Assembly: GCA_911728455.2 (NCBI GenBank) | Contig: OU452239.1 | Location: 1,075,986 to 1,139,985 of the forward strand | Length of the DNA stretch: 64,000 bases | Direction of reading: 5' to 3' | From: Marthasterias glacialis | Lineage: Eukaryota; Echinodermata; Asteroidea; Forcipulatida; Asteriidae | In this document: piece by piece, positions 32,514 to 45,900 of the stretch | Layout: each line of letters begins with the position of its first letter | Position numbering within the stretch: position 1 is the stretch's first letter | Notes under the pieces: model-generated | Seen by the model: the letters and a program-made list of their open reading frames with translations, nothing else | What the model was told of the DNA's origin: nothing | Databases searched by the model: none | Translations under genes and position numbers: made by a program

Positions 32514-32783
32514 TGAATGATACTGAATGGTCAGACAGTAGGAGGGTTAAAACTTGTACCTTATTTTACAGGGGCAGGTTATAGACTTGTAGCGACTTTG
32601 TGGCTCATCTTATCATAGACTGGTCCCCTGTCTTTCATGCACTGTTCTAACAAACCCAATGGTTTCTTTGGATAGTCATATACATGCAATGATGCATGTC
32701 GTTTACAGTCTATAACCTGCCCCTGTAAAATAAGGTTCAAGTTTTAACCCTCCTACTGTCTGACCATTCAATATCATTCACCA
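32514..32783. mobile_element. Foldback element with about 80-base arms
   Basis: The left arm (GAATGGTCAGACAGTAGGAG, AACTTGTACCTTATTTTACA, GGGGCAGGTTATAGACT) is mirrored by the right arm (AGTCTATAACCTGCCCCTGT, AAAATAAGGTTCAAGTTTTA, CCTCCTACTGTCTGACCATT). The loop is about 100 bases. The outer arms are the ends of the dispersed family described at 31090. Confidence 0.88.
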
Positions 32784-33956
32784 GACTGATACTTGACACA
32801 CAAGTTTTGACGAGGCATACACAGTATTATGGCCTGATGTACATCAGACGGGAACCAGCAGAAAGGCTGGTACCTGGCGTTATGTACTTGCCTCAAAATG
32901 TGGCGTCAGATGTTCTGCGCAATCTTATCATCGATAGGGAGCACCATTGCCTCAATTCACAAACTTCTCCGTAAACAAAATCTCTTAACAATAATAAACC
33001 CTATAGCGCCCTCTACAATCGCATGCTAAACTATATACAAAGAATACGTGTGGTAAATTGCTGATGTAAATGACAACAAACAGTGTGAGTGGTCGCGAGC
33101 CCGCGTATCAGGTCCTAAAATATCAATCTCCCGTGGTGGTAGTTGCAACTGTTTTTTTTGCATCATCGCAACCAGCAATGTTGATCCCATCCCAATCTGA
33201 TGAACACAATCTAGACTAATGCACTATTGAAAAAAATGGAATAAAATCTCTTTTCTATCTACGATCACAAAGCAAGACAAATTTAAATGGCGCAAAAGTA
33301 ACTCAAGCAACAAGGTATAACTCTACTTTGCGACCAAACCGCATTGGTTCAATCATTTATTGACACCAACCATCCTCAGCCAATCAAAATCCAACTGCTT
33401 GTTCTGTTAGAACCTGTTGGACCAATGACTGCACCAGATAATAATGAATATGCTTTACGTGGGATCAGGCATACCATCATGATCAGAGTCCAACAATCTG
33501 GGTCGGTGACTTACCATAAGTTGTTGGATTTTGTTAGAGTGAGGAAGGATCCTAGTAAATCACTAATGTGCTTCAAATTAAATCATAAAGGAGACTGACA
33601 AAAGCTGACCTAAGTCCTCTTACACACAAATTGTATATTCTGGGAAAAGTAAACAGACCTCTAGTTCAATAGACCCTTTGCATATGACGTCTCACACTCT
33701 CCACACAACTCCCAAAAGGAGGCAGATTATCAGACGACAGCTGCTCTTGGTGCAAAAATGTGCACGAGACCTCAGCGTACCAGCAGCGTTGCTTGTTACG
33801 CAAAGGATCTACAAACAGACTTCTAGTGCACTACAGGAGGCCCAAAGATCAGCACGAATACAAGTTAACAAGAGGTTGGCACACACAAATTTTCATATAA
33901 GTTATTATGACTACTTTTATAAGTTGAACATTTTTGCATTGAGGATAAAGAGTATT
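32784..33956. other. No gene recognised
   Basis: A plus-strand frame of 84 codons at 33344-33598 and a longer one from 33678 have no family pattern; the second runs into a MITE. AATAGACCCTTTGCATATGA at 33669-33688 looks like one end of another AATAGACC-type element. Confidence 0.4.
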
Positions 33957-34170
33957 TTTAGTGTTTTTACCCTTACACCAATGTTTGTAAAAGACACAGT
34001 CTCGTCGCCATTACCCGACGGCCGTTTTCGTGGCACGAAAGATCATGTAGATGTTCATGTATGCATGTACAACATAAAACAAGTCGCCTTTCTCACTGCG
34101 ACTCGGGAAAGTACTGAGTATACAGTGCTTAGACACATCGGTGTACGGCTAAAAAAGACACAAATAATGT
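33957..34170. mobile_element. MITE with TGTTTTTACCCTTACACC end
   Basis: AGTGTTTTTACCCTTACACC at the left is mirrored by CATCGGTGTACGGCTAAAAA at the right. A second right end (CATCAGTGTAAGGGTAAAAA) lies at 34319-34338. The interior carries GTCGCCTTTCTCACTGCGAC. Confidence 0.6.
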
Positions 34171-34724
34171 TCTTTATCCCCTGTGCAAGAATTAACATCT
34201 ATCAAAAATCACTGTGTGACCGCTGCTAAAATATAAGATTCGAACTGCCTCTCACTCGAGGAATATGCCTGTGGATTTCGTTTTTCACAGGACTCAGGGA
34301 AAAGTACTGAGTAATAACACATCAGTGTAAGGGTAAAAAAACACAAATACTCTAATAAGGTTGCTATCCACAAGAAACTTTCCTAACTATAGAATCCATG
34401 CAGAAACAAAACGTAAGGCACTTTTTATGAGTAAAAAATGGTCAAAATTCCTTTGGAAAGATAACAGTTCTACTTAACATACTTCAGTTAATTATGGACT
34501 AAAAAAACATAACGATTTCTGTCGTAGGCCTGACAGTTTTTTCTTGTACATGCTGTGAGGACAAGGCTGTTTTTTCTTGGTCAAAGGGCACCTCTATGAG
34601 AACAAATTTAAATTTATACTAAAACATTTCAATGGGCACCAAGGCAAACGCCCAGGGGCGTGGACGCAATAAGCCATATATGAGTTAAGACTTTGGTAGT
34701 GTCTGGTACGGTGACTTGCTCAGT

Positions 34725-34915
34725 CACAGGTTCCAGCTTAGTTCTGGATTTGGGACCAATCCTCTGCCGTACCTCACGGCTAAGGTTTTGCAGTTAACAG
34801 TGTGTGAAAATGACATTTTCTTTATAGAGGAACCACAAATCCAGGTGGTTTAAAAATAATTTTTGTTCTCTTGGCTTCGTCAAGTCAAGGTTTCTTTGTG
34901 CCAGTAGTACTCAAA
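34725..34915 (+). repeat. Dispersed repeat with GGCTAAGRTTTTGCARTTMAC core, copy 1
   Basis: CACGGCTAAGGTTTTGCAGT, GTGTGAAAATGACATTTTCT and CTTCGTCAAGTCAAGGTTTC are shared with 43719-43918 (inverted) and 52472-52655. About 190 bases, no coding capacity, element class unknown. Confidence 0.7.
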
Positions 34916-35551
34916 GAAAAAATATTCCGGCAATTCCAAGAAAATAATCCTGTCAGACTGGACGGGAAAAAAAGATATCCAGCAGCAACTGGTAAAGAAC
35001 TGCCACTTGATCTGATAATTTGGTGCAGAAGTGCATTTATGACAGACATGTCACATTATGAATGTACACTGTAATTATTTTTTCAGAACCACACATGATA
35101 AAGAGATTGTTCGCACGGTGTTATCGCAAATCCTAATCCTTATCTATAAAAAGGCACGAAGGGGGCCATAATATTAATCCACAATAGGACAAAAACAATT
35201 ACGCGATATAAAATGAAAAACAGGCGGACTACAAACAATGGCTCATTCCTGATACAGAGTCATACCACCTCTAAAATCTACATGCAAACAAAAAAAGAAA
35301 AATTACGAAAAATGTACATGCCTGTTGACACAAAACAAAAGGGGGAAGTGATGGGATACTTCTGCATCGCTGCGATGTCAATCGGACCGCGACTGTCCCT
35401 TTAAGCTAGACATTCACTGCCGCTTTAAACTGGTGTCACCCACTGCTCCACTAAGCCCAGCTCTCCAAGCTCTTGCCATGCTTCAGCTCCAACTCTATGT
35501 CGTCACCTCTGCACAAATAAAGAGAAAACGTGGAAATGTTGACCCAATATT
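34916..35551. other. No gene recognised
   Basis: Ordinary AT-rich sequence downstream of the Mesh-like gene. A further 3' exon could hide here if the donor at 36014 is used, but I could not identify one. Confidence 0.4.
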
Positions 35552-35557
35552 TTTATT
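35552..35557 (-). terminator. Second candidate polyadenylation signal, Mesh-like gene
   Basis: TTTATT on the plus strand, AATAAA on the gene strand, about 455 bases after the stop codon. Confidence 0.35.
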
Positions 35558-35795
35558 TGACTGTGGTCCAGTGAACGCAAGAAGAAGTTTATGCATGCAC
35601 AACATTTTTGGAAACACAACCAGAATTCAGAGAAAAAAAAACCTTTGTAAACACCCAGAACATTAACATGCAAAGAATGTTAACACCCCCCAACATTCCA
35701 TTGTGTAGCATGCAGGGCATGCTGTCACCTTGCAACATTTCATTTCCCATACAAAGGAGGACAAAGGGTACTGGAATTCATGCTCAAAATTTCCC

Positions 35796-35801
35796 TTTAT
35801 T
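35796..35801 (-). terminator. Candidate polyadenylation signal, Mesh-like gene
   Basis: AATAAA on the gene strand about 210 bases beyond the stop at 36011-36013, a normal distance for a short 3' UTR. It supports the exon ending at that stop being terminal. Confidence 0.45.
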
Positions 35802-36010
35802 GACCAATGACCGTGGCTTATAGCCAAGGCTTGCCCGATTCACAGTGAATGCATTTCATATATTCTCAAGCGAGAACAAAAAATCCCGGTGCATTTTAAG
35901 AGAACACTTGTTGTCTTTGCTTGGTTTAGTACAGTGGTTTTAATTTGACAGCGATATTCTCAAAAATAAATCATTCCCGAAAATTCCGAAGTGGTGCAGT
36001 GAAATTATAC

Positions 36011-36988
36011 TTACGGGTCGGCGTAAGCGTAGCGTGGCTCTGTTGGAGATACCATCTCGGGTGGTGGTCTGCGGGCCATAGGATCTCTCTCCTGGTAGGG
36101 TAGAGTCTGGGAGGAGTGGGGACTAGGCTGAATTTGCCCACGAGAACCATAAGGCTCACCACCCTGAAGTAGACAAGGAGAAACAATTTAATATACATGT
36201 ACAGTACACAGTTAACCCTCCTACTGTCTGACCAATCAATATCAAGATTGCATTGACACAGTACTTACACAAGCTTACACACAAAAAAACTCACACCTGA
36301 GCGTAAAGGCTGTTTGTTATTAAGCTGTAGTTTTGTCCATATTCACCCTCCTTACCCAAGCTTACTATGGTTGGAAAGAGAACGATTGGATCTTTTCACC
36401 GATAGTATAACAAAATAATGTTACTATTATGCAATCCCTTCAAATTGAAGTGGAACTCCAAAATGCAAACACCTTTGGAGCGCCAAAAGGTTGTGTACAA
36501 AAAAAGTGTTTGAGTTTACAGATAAAACTAATGATTTTTGGATTATATGAAAGGGAATATGCAATAAGTTTACACATTTACTTATTTTGCTGTAAAACAA
36601 TATCTTCAGAGTGATAAATAGAGTTTGTAAAATTTGCCATTGAACACAAGCTTCCTGTTGTGTAAGAATGTGTGCTTCATGCTTGAGTGGTCAAACAATG
36701 CGGTCACTAGCAGTTGTTTATGTCAAAACAATTCGGTAACGAAAGGGTTAAGTTGCTCTTTACTGTCCTCAAACATCCTGCAAAACGATGCAATGCCCTT
36801 ACCCTATAGCTCTGCTGGCCACCGTACTGAGGGCGCTGTTGATACTCAATGCCAGAGGGTTCAGCAGCAGTATGTGGGTAGGAACGCTGGACCTCCACGG
36901 GAGTGTCTCTGACCTGATACGCGGGTTCGCGACCTCCGAGGTCAGCCATTTCCTTTGGCTGCTTCTTCTGTTTCTTTGGCTGTGGAAT
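36011..36988 (-). CDS. mesh: Mesh-like exons 22-23: cytoplasmic tail
   Basis: Exon 22 (36803-36988) gives [20 protein letters not shown] ... [15 protein letters not shown]; exon 23 (36011-36163) [20 protein letters not shown] ... [20 protein letters not shown] and TAA. The tail is rich in Tyr, Gln and Pro with a PPPEM stretch, suitable for SH2/SH3/WW-type partners (inference). No C-terminal PDZ ligand is seen. The stop overlaps a GTAAGT donor. Confidence 0.8.
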
Positions 36989-39900
36989 CTGGTTGGTGGA
37001 ACGAAAAATAGGGTTTCCTTGATTTATGCTTTTAGCTCACTTGAATTGGCACAAACTCAAACTGAAGTAGAAATTGACTAAACGTTAACCCTCCTACTAT
37101 CTAACCACTCAATATCATCTACTGCGGTTTTGAATTAAAGATAAACTATACCAGCCTGCAATGTATCATGTGGTTTCATAACACATTTACACATTAAACA
37201 GTTCTTTGCCTGAAGTTGTGCCACCAGATACAACAACTACAGTTGAACGGTTTTGAATGATTGGTCAGCTCGCTGAAAAATGCTACCAAAAATAGGAGGG
37301 TAAGATTCCAGTCCAACGTGGGAGGTTTTAAATTGTGGTCCACAAAGGTGAAAGGCAGGGGAAAAAAAAAACACTAAGTCGACCTGAATTGACATTTGTA
37401 TGATGGAGTATTGGTTAAAAATTATTTGAATTGCGAAGGATGCGGCTTCAGAATATTGCAGCTGCAGGCATTCAAGAGCGCAATTGGCAGCCAGCCACAT
37501 CACTTATGACCCTGGAAGAATTGGAAGTGTTTGATTCCTCCTGCGTGAGGAAACTGAAGGGCCCGGTCAAAAACCCTTGTGGCACAACTCTACTCACAGG
37601 ACTCGAACCAGGGACACATTGGTGAGAGGCGAGAGTTTTATGCACATACCACCCACACCACCCAAATAATGAGGAAAATAAGCAATGGTCCAGCAAGAAT
37701 AAGGAGCATCCAACTAAATAACGCAAACATTTGTTAAATAAAGTGTTCATCTGTCTGCCAAATTTGGTGACTTTTTCAAAAAGTGCACAAACAATACGGG
37801 TGATTCCCTTCGCAGAGCGCCCTCTACAGTTTTCCCAGGAGAGGCCATTTTTCGCTGTGTATCATGGGGAAAAGGATAACATTGTTTATTAAGTTTGTTA
37901 TTCGCAAAGCAGCAAGGACAATTTTTTCTGTGTTTTTGGCACTTTTGGTGGGACTGGTGAATATTTTTCAGTCCCAAACTGTCAGTGCACCGAGGAGTTG
38001 CGGGTGTGGATGTCGACCCTTCATAGAAAAATGGCCTCTCCAGGGTTAACTCTAGAGGGCTCACTGTATCGCTAATCACCCATATTTCACTAATACGAGT
38101 CTCGGATGTTACCTCGTGCTTTCTTTTGGCGCGGTACTTCAGCTGCATGATGACGCAGATTGCGATGACCAAAACTAAGATGATGAAACCACAGATGGCT
38201 CCTACAACAGCACCTGCGACCTCAGCGGGATTGAGTTTATCTGTAATTTGGAAAGATGATAACAACAATAGAGGTGTGAGTCCACAAAAAATGAAAAAAT
38301 ACCTGAAAAAAATTTGTCTTGTTCTTAAAGGATGTGTGCTGTGCTACATTTTCCTTTAAGCCATGTCAAAGTTTGTAATTAATAAATAATATATCAGCTA
38401 AAAATATACAGCTGTTACTATCCGATTATTTACAGGTGATCTCTGAACTGCCGATTCACAGGTTGTATTAATATTCTAGCAGTTCTTTATACATCTTTGT
38501 TCATTAGACCTTCTTTATAATTACGTTGTATATTCATTTTGCAATATGGAAACAAATGTCGAGTTGAATTGAATTGAATTGAGGTAGGAAGTTCCATAAG
38601 CGATGAGCAGCGGAAGCAAACACTCGATCTCCCCACGATCGTTTTGATTTGGGGACAAATTGAGAAAGATCAATGGAAGACCGGTTTGATACTTTTGACT
38701 CCACTGTCATGTTGGAGTAAAAAAATAACCTCAAGATCTCTGACTTTACCGGCAGGGGAATTCGATGTGGTGACAATGTGAACATCGTGGATTTCAAGCT
38801 TGGCAATCTGTTGTCTTGATCCCAGCTCTATGGTTGTATCGTATACTTGGGGTGTGATACCTAGCTACTCGGCAGTTTCAGGTTGTATGGTTTCTGACTG
38901 GCACCACCGAACAAAGATATTGACAAAATAGGGAGACCGCCAACATTAGGGCTAGAGAGCTCAGTTGGTACAGCGTCGATATGTTAATCCAGAGATCGCT
39001 GGGTCAAATCCCACTATAGTCAATTTTCATTGTTAACCCCAAAATTGAATTTACATTTTAAATATTTAATTTAAAAGAATGATTTCTGGGAACACCATAA
39101 AAAACAAGCCTTGGTCATGATGTAGTAGATGTGACTTCACAGGTGGAAAGAAAAATGTTAAGAATCGCTAGTTGTGCTAACACAACAATACATATGTACA
39201 TGCCTGTATGGTAGCAGTGAAACTCAGACAAACTCAATCAAACACCAAGAATCGTGAAAACTTGTTTGGTAATATTTGGTGATAGTCTGAGGAGACTTTT
39301 GGGACAACAGGAGGCAGCACGCTACCACGTAAACCTACTGTTCTCGAAAATGTGCAGAACTCAAGATAATTAAAATTCACTCAGTGTGTCTGCTGCCACC
39401 TAGTGATTCAAAGTCTCCAGTTCAAGAGGCGGTTGACTTACGGTAGCAGTACGGCTCTAGGTAGATCCACCTCTCTTTCTCTGCATCGCAGAACCGCTCA
39501 GACCTTCCATACAGGTCATAGTTTTCATTGCAGGTGTATTCGACCTTCATGTTCTCAGGTGGACCAACCACCTTGAGACTGGAGTGCTTCGGGGTCGGCA
39601 GTCCACCACAGATCTGGCTTTCTGATTGGAAAACATGAACACAGACAGCATGAGGCATTTTGATTGGTTTGAAGAGTGGAGTCAAGAAATGTCAAAATTC
39701 GACTGTAATCTGATGGGCACGCCTGGAATTACACAGAGGCCATGGCCTCTGTCGCCCTGGTCTTGGCCTTGGTGCCCCTTCAAAGTTCCCCATAGACTGT
39801 AAGATTTTCCAACGGAAGTGCCCTTTGCAAAATGAAAATGGCCTTGCCCTCTCAAAGATGAAGTTCCAGGTCTGAATGGGATACTCTGGAACACAAGGTG

Positions 39901-42900
39901 GCAGCAGACTTACTAGGTAAATTTCCATTGTTTGTGTAGTTCTGAGCTTGTACACATTTCTGGATTCACCTGGTAAGTCTGCAGCCACAGATTCCATAAA
40001 AACTCCCATTGAGTTATTTATTGAAAATAACCGTCCTACTCTCGCCATTATTTCCCCCAGCCATTTGATCAATTATTTGAAACCATTGGACTGCAAGGGA
40101 TGGTACCACAACTTTTCACAAACTGTCGTTAATGTCATTGTTTTGTTTGTCACTGTTGCTGTTGTTTTGTTTATCAAAGTTGTTGTAATTAATGTCATTG
40201 GGGTGTCGTGGCCGAGCGGATAAGAGCACCGGACTCAAGCTCTGCTATTTCTGATCAGCAGAGTGTGGGTTCGAATCCTGGTTGTGACACTTGTGTCCTT
40301 GAGCAAGACACTTTACTGTAATTGCTTTTCTCCACCCATGAAGTAAATGGGTACCTGTGAGGGCAGAGATGGTTCATGTGAATGATTAGCTTGGAGCGCG
40401 GTTACTCGCAGCACCGGCTGCATACTCCCCAGGGAGCTGAGATGGTTTAAGGATCGAAATAAATGGCCCAGTGACCAGGGGTAGTAATGTCAGAAGCACT
40501 TTGATACGCCCTTCGGGCTGTGATAAAGCGCTTTATAAAAACTGATTATTATAATTATTTTTGTTTTGTTTGTCATTGTTGCCACTGCTTGTTTGTCAAA
40601 GATACTGTAATTAATGTCATTGTTGCTGTAAGTAATGTCAATTTTTGCCTGTTATTAGAGTCATTAATTTGTTTTTTCATTGTTGCCATTGTTTTTTTGT
40701 CATTGTCATTATTTTGTTTGTCGTTGTTGCTGTCTTCGCTCTCTCATTCTTGCCACTGCTTTGTTACTATTGCTGAAAATGTCATTGTTTTCTTTGTCAT
40801 TGTTGCCGTTGTTTTGTTTTTCATTGTTGTCATTATTTTGTTCATCGCTCTTGCTGGCATTATTCTCTCATTCTTTGTTTGTCACTATTGCTGTTGATGT
40901 CAATATTTTGTTTCTCATTGTTGTCGTCATTTTTTGTTTCTTAGATGCTGTCTGCTTTACCTATGCACTCATTATCCTCAGAGTTGCCACTCCACTGTCC
41001 CTGTGGGTTCTCCACATCGGCTCCTCTATGCGGTTCACATACACGATACGGGGAACCAACCAAGATGAAGTTATCCTCGCAAGTAAACTCCACCTAGAAT
41101 AATAATAATAAAAATAAAAACAACTTCTATAAAGCGCAATATTTTTTTATTTTTTTTATTTTTTATTTTATTACACATCCAACAGGGCAAGCGCCAATTA
41201 CAGGATGGTGATTAGGAAACAATAAGAAATGTTCAGTTTTAGAAGTGGGAGGAAAACCCCAAAATGGGGGAAAACCCACGGAATCAGGTAGGGACTGAAA
41301 ACCCAATCCACATGCAGGGCTCCAGTCCGGGGTTCGAACCGGGGTCCACAGAGGTGAAAGGCAGGGAAAGAAACCACTGAGCCAACCTGAGCCCCCTTAT
41401 AGTAAATATGAATCACACATTCCTCAAAGCGCTTGACAGCAAAATGAAAAGCAATATTATGAAAATCAGAAAAAGTTAAATTCCACTATACATTCAACTA
41501 AACAATAGGCCAGACCAGCTGTCACCTCAATTAAAATCATTAAGATACTCTAAACTAAAGAACTGCATTCATTTCACTTCAAAAACTGCTCCCATAAACT
41601 TACTTCCCGCTACACACCATCTTAATTCAAAATAACATTAATTCTTTGTTATCATTTTCATCTTTAGTTTATTTAGTTAATTATTCACTTAGATTTATAA
41701 ACATTTAACCCAGCACAGTCTTATGCAAAATTTGTAGTTAGCCCTTTCCATAGATTTTAAAATATGTGACTCTGCCTGAGTGAATGAGACACTTTGAGGT
41801 AAAAATATAAATTTCAATTTCATTATATCGGGCATCTTCCAAGGATTAAAACGACAGCACACTGACCTCTACAGAGTTTACGGTTCCAATCCAGAACAGT
41901 CAACTCTGTAGAGGTCAGCGTGGTGTCTTTTTAATCCTTGGAAGATGCCCTACATGATGAAATTTTGACTTAAATTTTACCTCCAACTGTCTCATTTACA
42001 CAGGCTGAGTCACATATGCTACTTACATCCATGCACCATCATATACCAGAAATTCTTTACTTAAAATCATTTATTTATTAAGCTAATTAACCCTACCTCA
42101 GCTCCAATCTGGTGGTTCCTCTTTCGTAGGAAAGTCTTGGTTCCGTTCTTGGGAGTCTTCAGGTATTTACAAGTCACAACTGTTCAGATAAACAAAAACA
42201 AGATGAAGTTTTTCTAAGCATTAAACCAGTTGCCGCCGGGAATCTTTTTTGTTTGTTTCCACGTTCCCATGGTGGGATTCTTTTTTCTCTGAGGGTACCA
42301 TGAAGGAATTATTATAAAAGAATAAAAAATAAAAACCTATCCCAACCCAGCCCTGATGAAAATTTACTTACGATCTGCGGATGCTCCGTGAGCCAGCCAG
42401 TGCTGCCTGTACGCCATCATAGTCGCCTTAGCTAGCTCAATATTCCCTGTTGACTGCAAATCGTACTCGCATAGCTTGTTACCAGCGCAGATTCTGTTCA
42501 GGTTGTCCGGGTCAATGATGCCGACGTCCGTTGGCGCATTAAAGTCCGGGATGAAGTTAGGGTCTTGGAAGAAGTCGTGGCCCCGCACGTCGTACTGAAA
42601 CAACGTATTGATGCTCTCAATCTCCCCTGTGTAATAAAAATAATAATAATTTGGGAGACTAATCAACCTTGCTGGCAGCTGAGAAGCTGAATTGCGAAGG
42701 ACCTGGCTCAACGTGCTCAAGCTGCAGGCATTTAAAGGTGCCTCTGGCAGCCAGCCACATTAACCCATATATGACTAGGGAGCACAGCCCTGAAGAGTTT
42801 GTAAACGCCGTTCATGGTGTCCTGTTCGTATGGGTGGCTGACGTGGAAAACCACTCGGAAGGTCTTTGTGTGAGGAGCTCGATAGACATGTTCACTCCCT

Positions 42901-45900
42901 AGGAAGGGTGTGGCATGCACTCAGAGAAAGTGCTCCATGATCTGGCCACAGTGTGCATTGGAGGTAGGTGGTTCTCTTCTGGTGTGTTGTGACCGAGCGG
43001 TCTAGTCCACAGAACACAAGTTTTGTATTTTACAGAATGTGGGTTCGAATCCCGGCCTGGCCAGTCGCGACACTTGTGTCCTTGAGCAAGAAAGTTTACC
43101 ATATTTACTTTGTCCCGTGTACTAGGATGGGTAGTGCACATTAAAGAACCCATAATACTTATCGTGCAAGATTAGAGGGTTACCCAGTGTTTCTGGTTCA
43201 GATGGTAAGAATCCTTATCTACATGGTTTGCTCAGGCTTCCGAGCTACTGTGATAAAGTCTGCTTTTGAGGCATCCTCGGTTTCATTACCAGAAAATAAT
43301 AACAATAAAAAAAAAACTATCATCAGCAATCAAACATCTGTTGAACATTCCTATCTCAATAAAGCAGTTTGCGATAGCTATTTCTTTTTGTCAAAGTAAT
43401 TTTGTTAGATGTTCTGGTTGTAGCGTACCTCTCCACTATGAACTCTTGTATAAATATGGCAGAAAATTTGTTTAACTTACATGATTGACCAAAGTCCCTG
43501 AAGAGTGTCTCAGGGTCATCTGTGGGTAAGAATGTGGCCCCTGACCTTGACCTCAGGTCATTCTTGTCATCGTCATCCCATGACCCCAGGAGACCATTCA
43601 CCCAGTTCTGAAAAAAAAAAAAATTTTTTTAAAAAAGGAAAACTAAAAGGTCAGTTTTGTGCTTAACCAGTTTGTGCCAGGAATCTTGAAATTTTTGCTG
43701 TCTAGTACTACATGATTTTTTTTGGAATTGCCAGAATCTTTTTTTCTTTGAGAGTATACTGCCTGCACAAAGAAACTCTGACTTGACAAAGCAAATAGAA
43801 CAAAGATTCTTTTAAAAGCACCGGTATTTGTGGTTTCTCCATCGAGAAAATGTCAAATTCACGCACTGTGAATTGCATAACCCCTGGTCCTAAATCCGGA
43901 ACCAAGGCTGGATGCGTGGTTCACTCCCACTTACCTCAATTGAGCCGAAATACAAAGAATAATCAATGGTGAAAGCCTCTTGATGTCTCGTAGTCCTCTT
44001 CTTAGAACAAAAGGACAAAGGTCTGGAATCGAGGATTACACAATAACCCCCGCATAATGGGCAAAAGTTGGTAAAATGTTCAGCACCATCTGTCCTCTTC
44101 GTGTGGGTGAAACGTAGCATTTAACTGTGAGTGCATATGTGCACGCTCTGAAACAAAATGTCCGGGTGACCTTTGTGCCGATAACTCCCACAGAGAAAAT
44201 AAGGAACAAGAGAGCAACAATGGCCGAACCCCACAAGCCCGATCAAACAGAACGGGTAGAGGTATTTGGCGAAGGAACCCTGCACCATTGCTGGCTACTC
44301 ACTCTGAATTTGTAAGGGACAAGAACTTGAGCAGTCATCATCTCTTGGGTGCCGTTGACGACGACGGCCATTTCCGAGTCGGTCCATGTCACAACAACCT
44401 GTGTCAAGTTTCCGTCTTCATAATTGTGCGGAAAGGTCAGGTAGAAGCCTGTTGGAGATACAGATTTAATAACTGTTATAGACTGATAGAAGATTTATTC
44501 CACTGACAGCATGCTGTGGTGAAATGGTCTGGCATATTAGACTCAAGTTCTGATGTAGTCTGATTTCAGACCGTGCTATTATTTTGTTCCCGCGAGCCAG
44601 CTGGCCAGCTCTGAATATTCGAATACTACGGTACCTCTGGATCGGTACGATATGGTACGGTACCCAATCCGCTCTCGAGTCGGCAATGTACGTGCGATAT
44701 GCACATGCAGGCGCTGCTATATAGCCCCTTCTATTGGTGTGTTTGGAGCAAATTATTCTGCCCCGTGCGGTACGCGTACGGTACGGGCAGCTCAGAGAGG
44801 GAACAAACGAAGTCAAGACTAGTTCTGATGGCATAAATTAGATCAGATGTTTTATGCCACAAGGAGAAAATTTATACTTCACTGGTAACCAGCTTTGTAC
44901 TCTCATTTCCTGGAACACGGGGTCAAATTATGACATCATGTTGTGAATGTGTGAAGGCTTGCGAAAGCAGGTAAGTAGGGGATGAGAGGATAAACATTCG
45001 TAGCAAAGATTCTATATTTTAATATATTTTATGTTTCTTGTGTGTGGAAAGGGTTTAACTCTTTTACTTCTGAATTTAATGTACAGCTGTGATGGAATAG
45101 TTTTAAATTTTGTTGATTTTGAGCTGCTGTCAGTGGCTTTCTGGCCAGCACAGTAATTAACCCGGGTGTCAGCAGGAAGGTGAATAAATGTTCCATATGT
45201 TACCAAATATGGTCATAATTTTTTTCAATGGGCCAATAAGGCCAAGATTCCATGTAATCCTCACCCCTGGTATACCCCACAAGCCTGTAGACTTTCATTG
45301 GCCAGACCCTAACCACTGCAGAGTAAGGAGTGTTGAAAGACAGCAGCCACCTGTCTCAGTGCAGTAATTGATTGACCCTTGTGCCAAGAATGTCCCTTGG
45401 CACAAGGGTATGCAATTTGTGAAAACAGCTTGTGCAGCACGTGGATCGTAAATAACACAGTCTTGGCTGGCACTCTAATTCACCCCCACAGTGATTTATA
45501 ATAGCTTTGGGCTTGCAGGGTGGGTTATTGACCTTAAAGACAGGGTGGTGAAAAAATGTTCATTGTGGGTCCAGCAAAGTAAAACTTTTTTGTGGCTGTT
45601 CCGAGAGTTCCAAGCCGCTGTGAACGGCGTGCCATAGTGAAAGAGTTAAAGCACGTTTGCCATACTATCTTGTTCATATGCCATTTAAAAATTTGTAACT
45701 AATAAATGAAAAACAAGCTGAAAATATGTCTGGTACTATCTCCTTTATTCATTTTTTCATTTTTTAAAACTCTATTTCAATTAAAATAATGCTCTCTGGA
45801 AACGCCCACAAATACAGGCCATGCTCATGGCGTGAAATCACTGGTGGAGCAAGAAATGTAATAAAAATAATATCTGAATTCATTGGTACCATTCAGGAAC

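Noticed and set aside
33678-34229. 183-codon plus-strand frame
   Set aside because: Its second half is the MITE at 33957-34170 and the first half lacks any recognisable pattern.
37747-38112. Long cytoplasmic tail continuing exon 21
   Set aside because: The frame runs past a GTAACA donor into DNA without family pattern; exons 22-23 give a phase-compatible, compositionally plausible tail instead.
40200-40290. Functional tRNA-Leu gene
   Set aside because: The tRNA part continues into a SINE body and a GCGCTTTATAAA tail, and the acceptor stem does not close.
40520-41102. Hydrophobic Cys/Val/Leu-rich frames resembling a membrane protein
   Set aside because: They are read through the GTCATTGTT minisatellite and then the antisense of exon 19.
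45375-45409. MicroRNA precursor hairpin
   Set aside because: The stem is only 14 bases with a 7-base loop, too short for a precursor.
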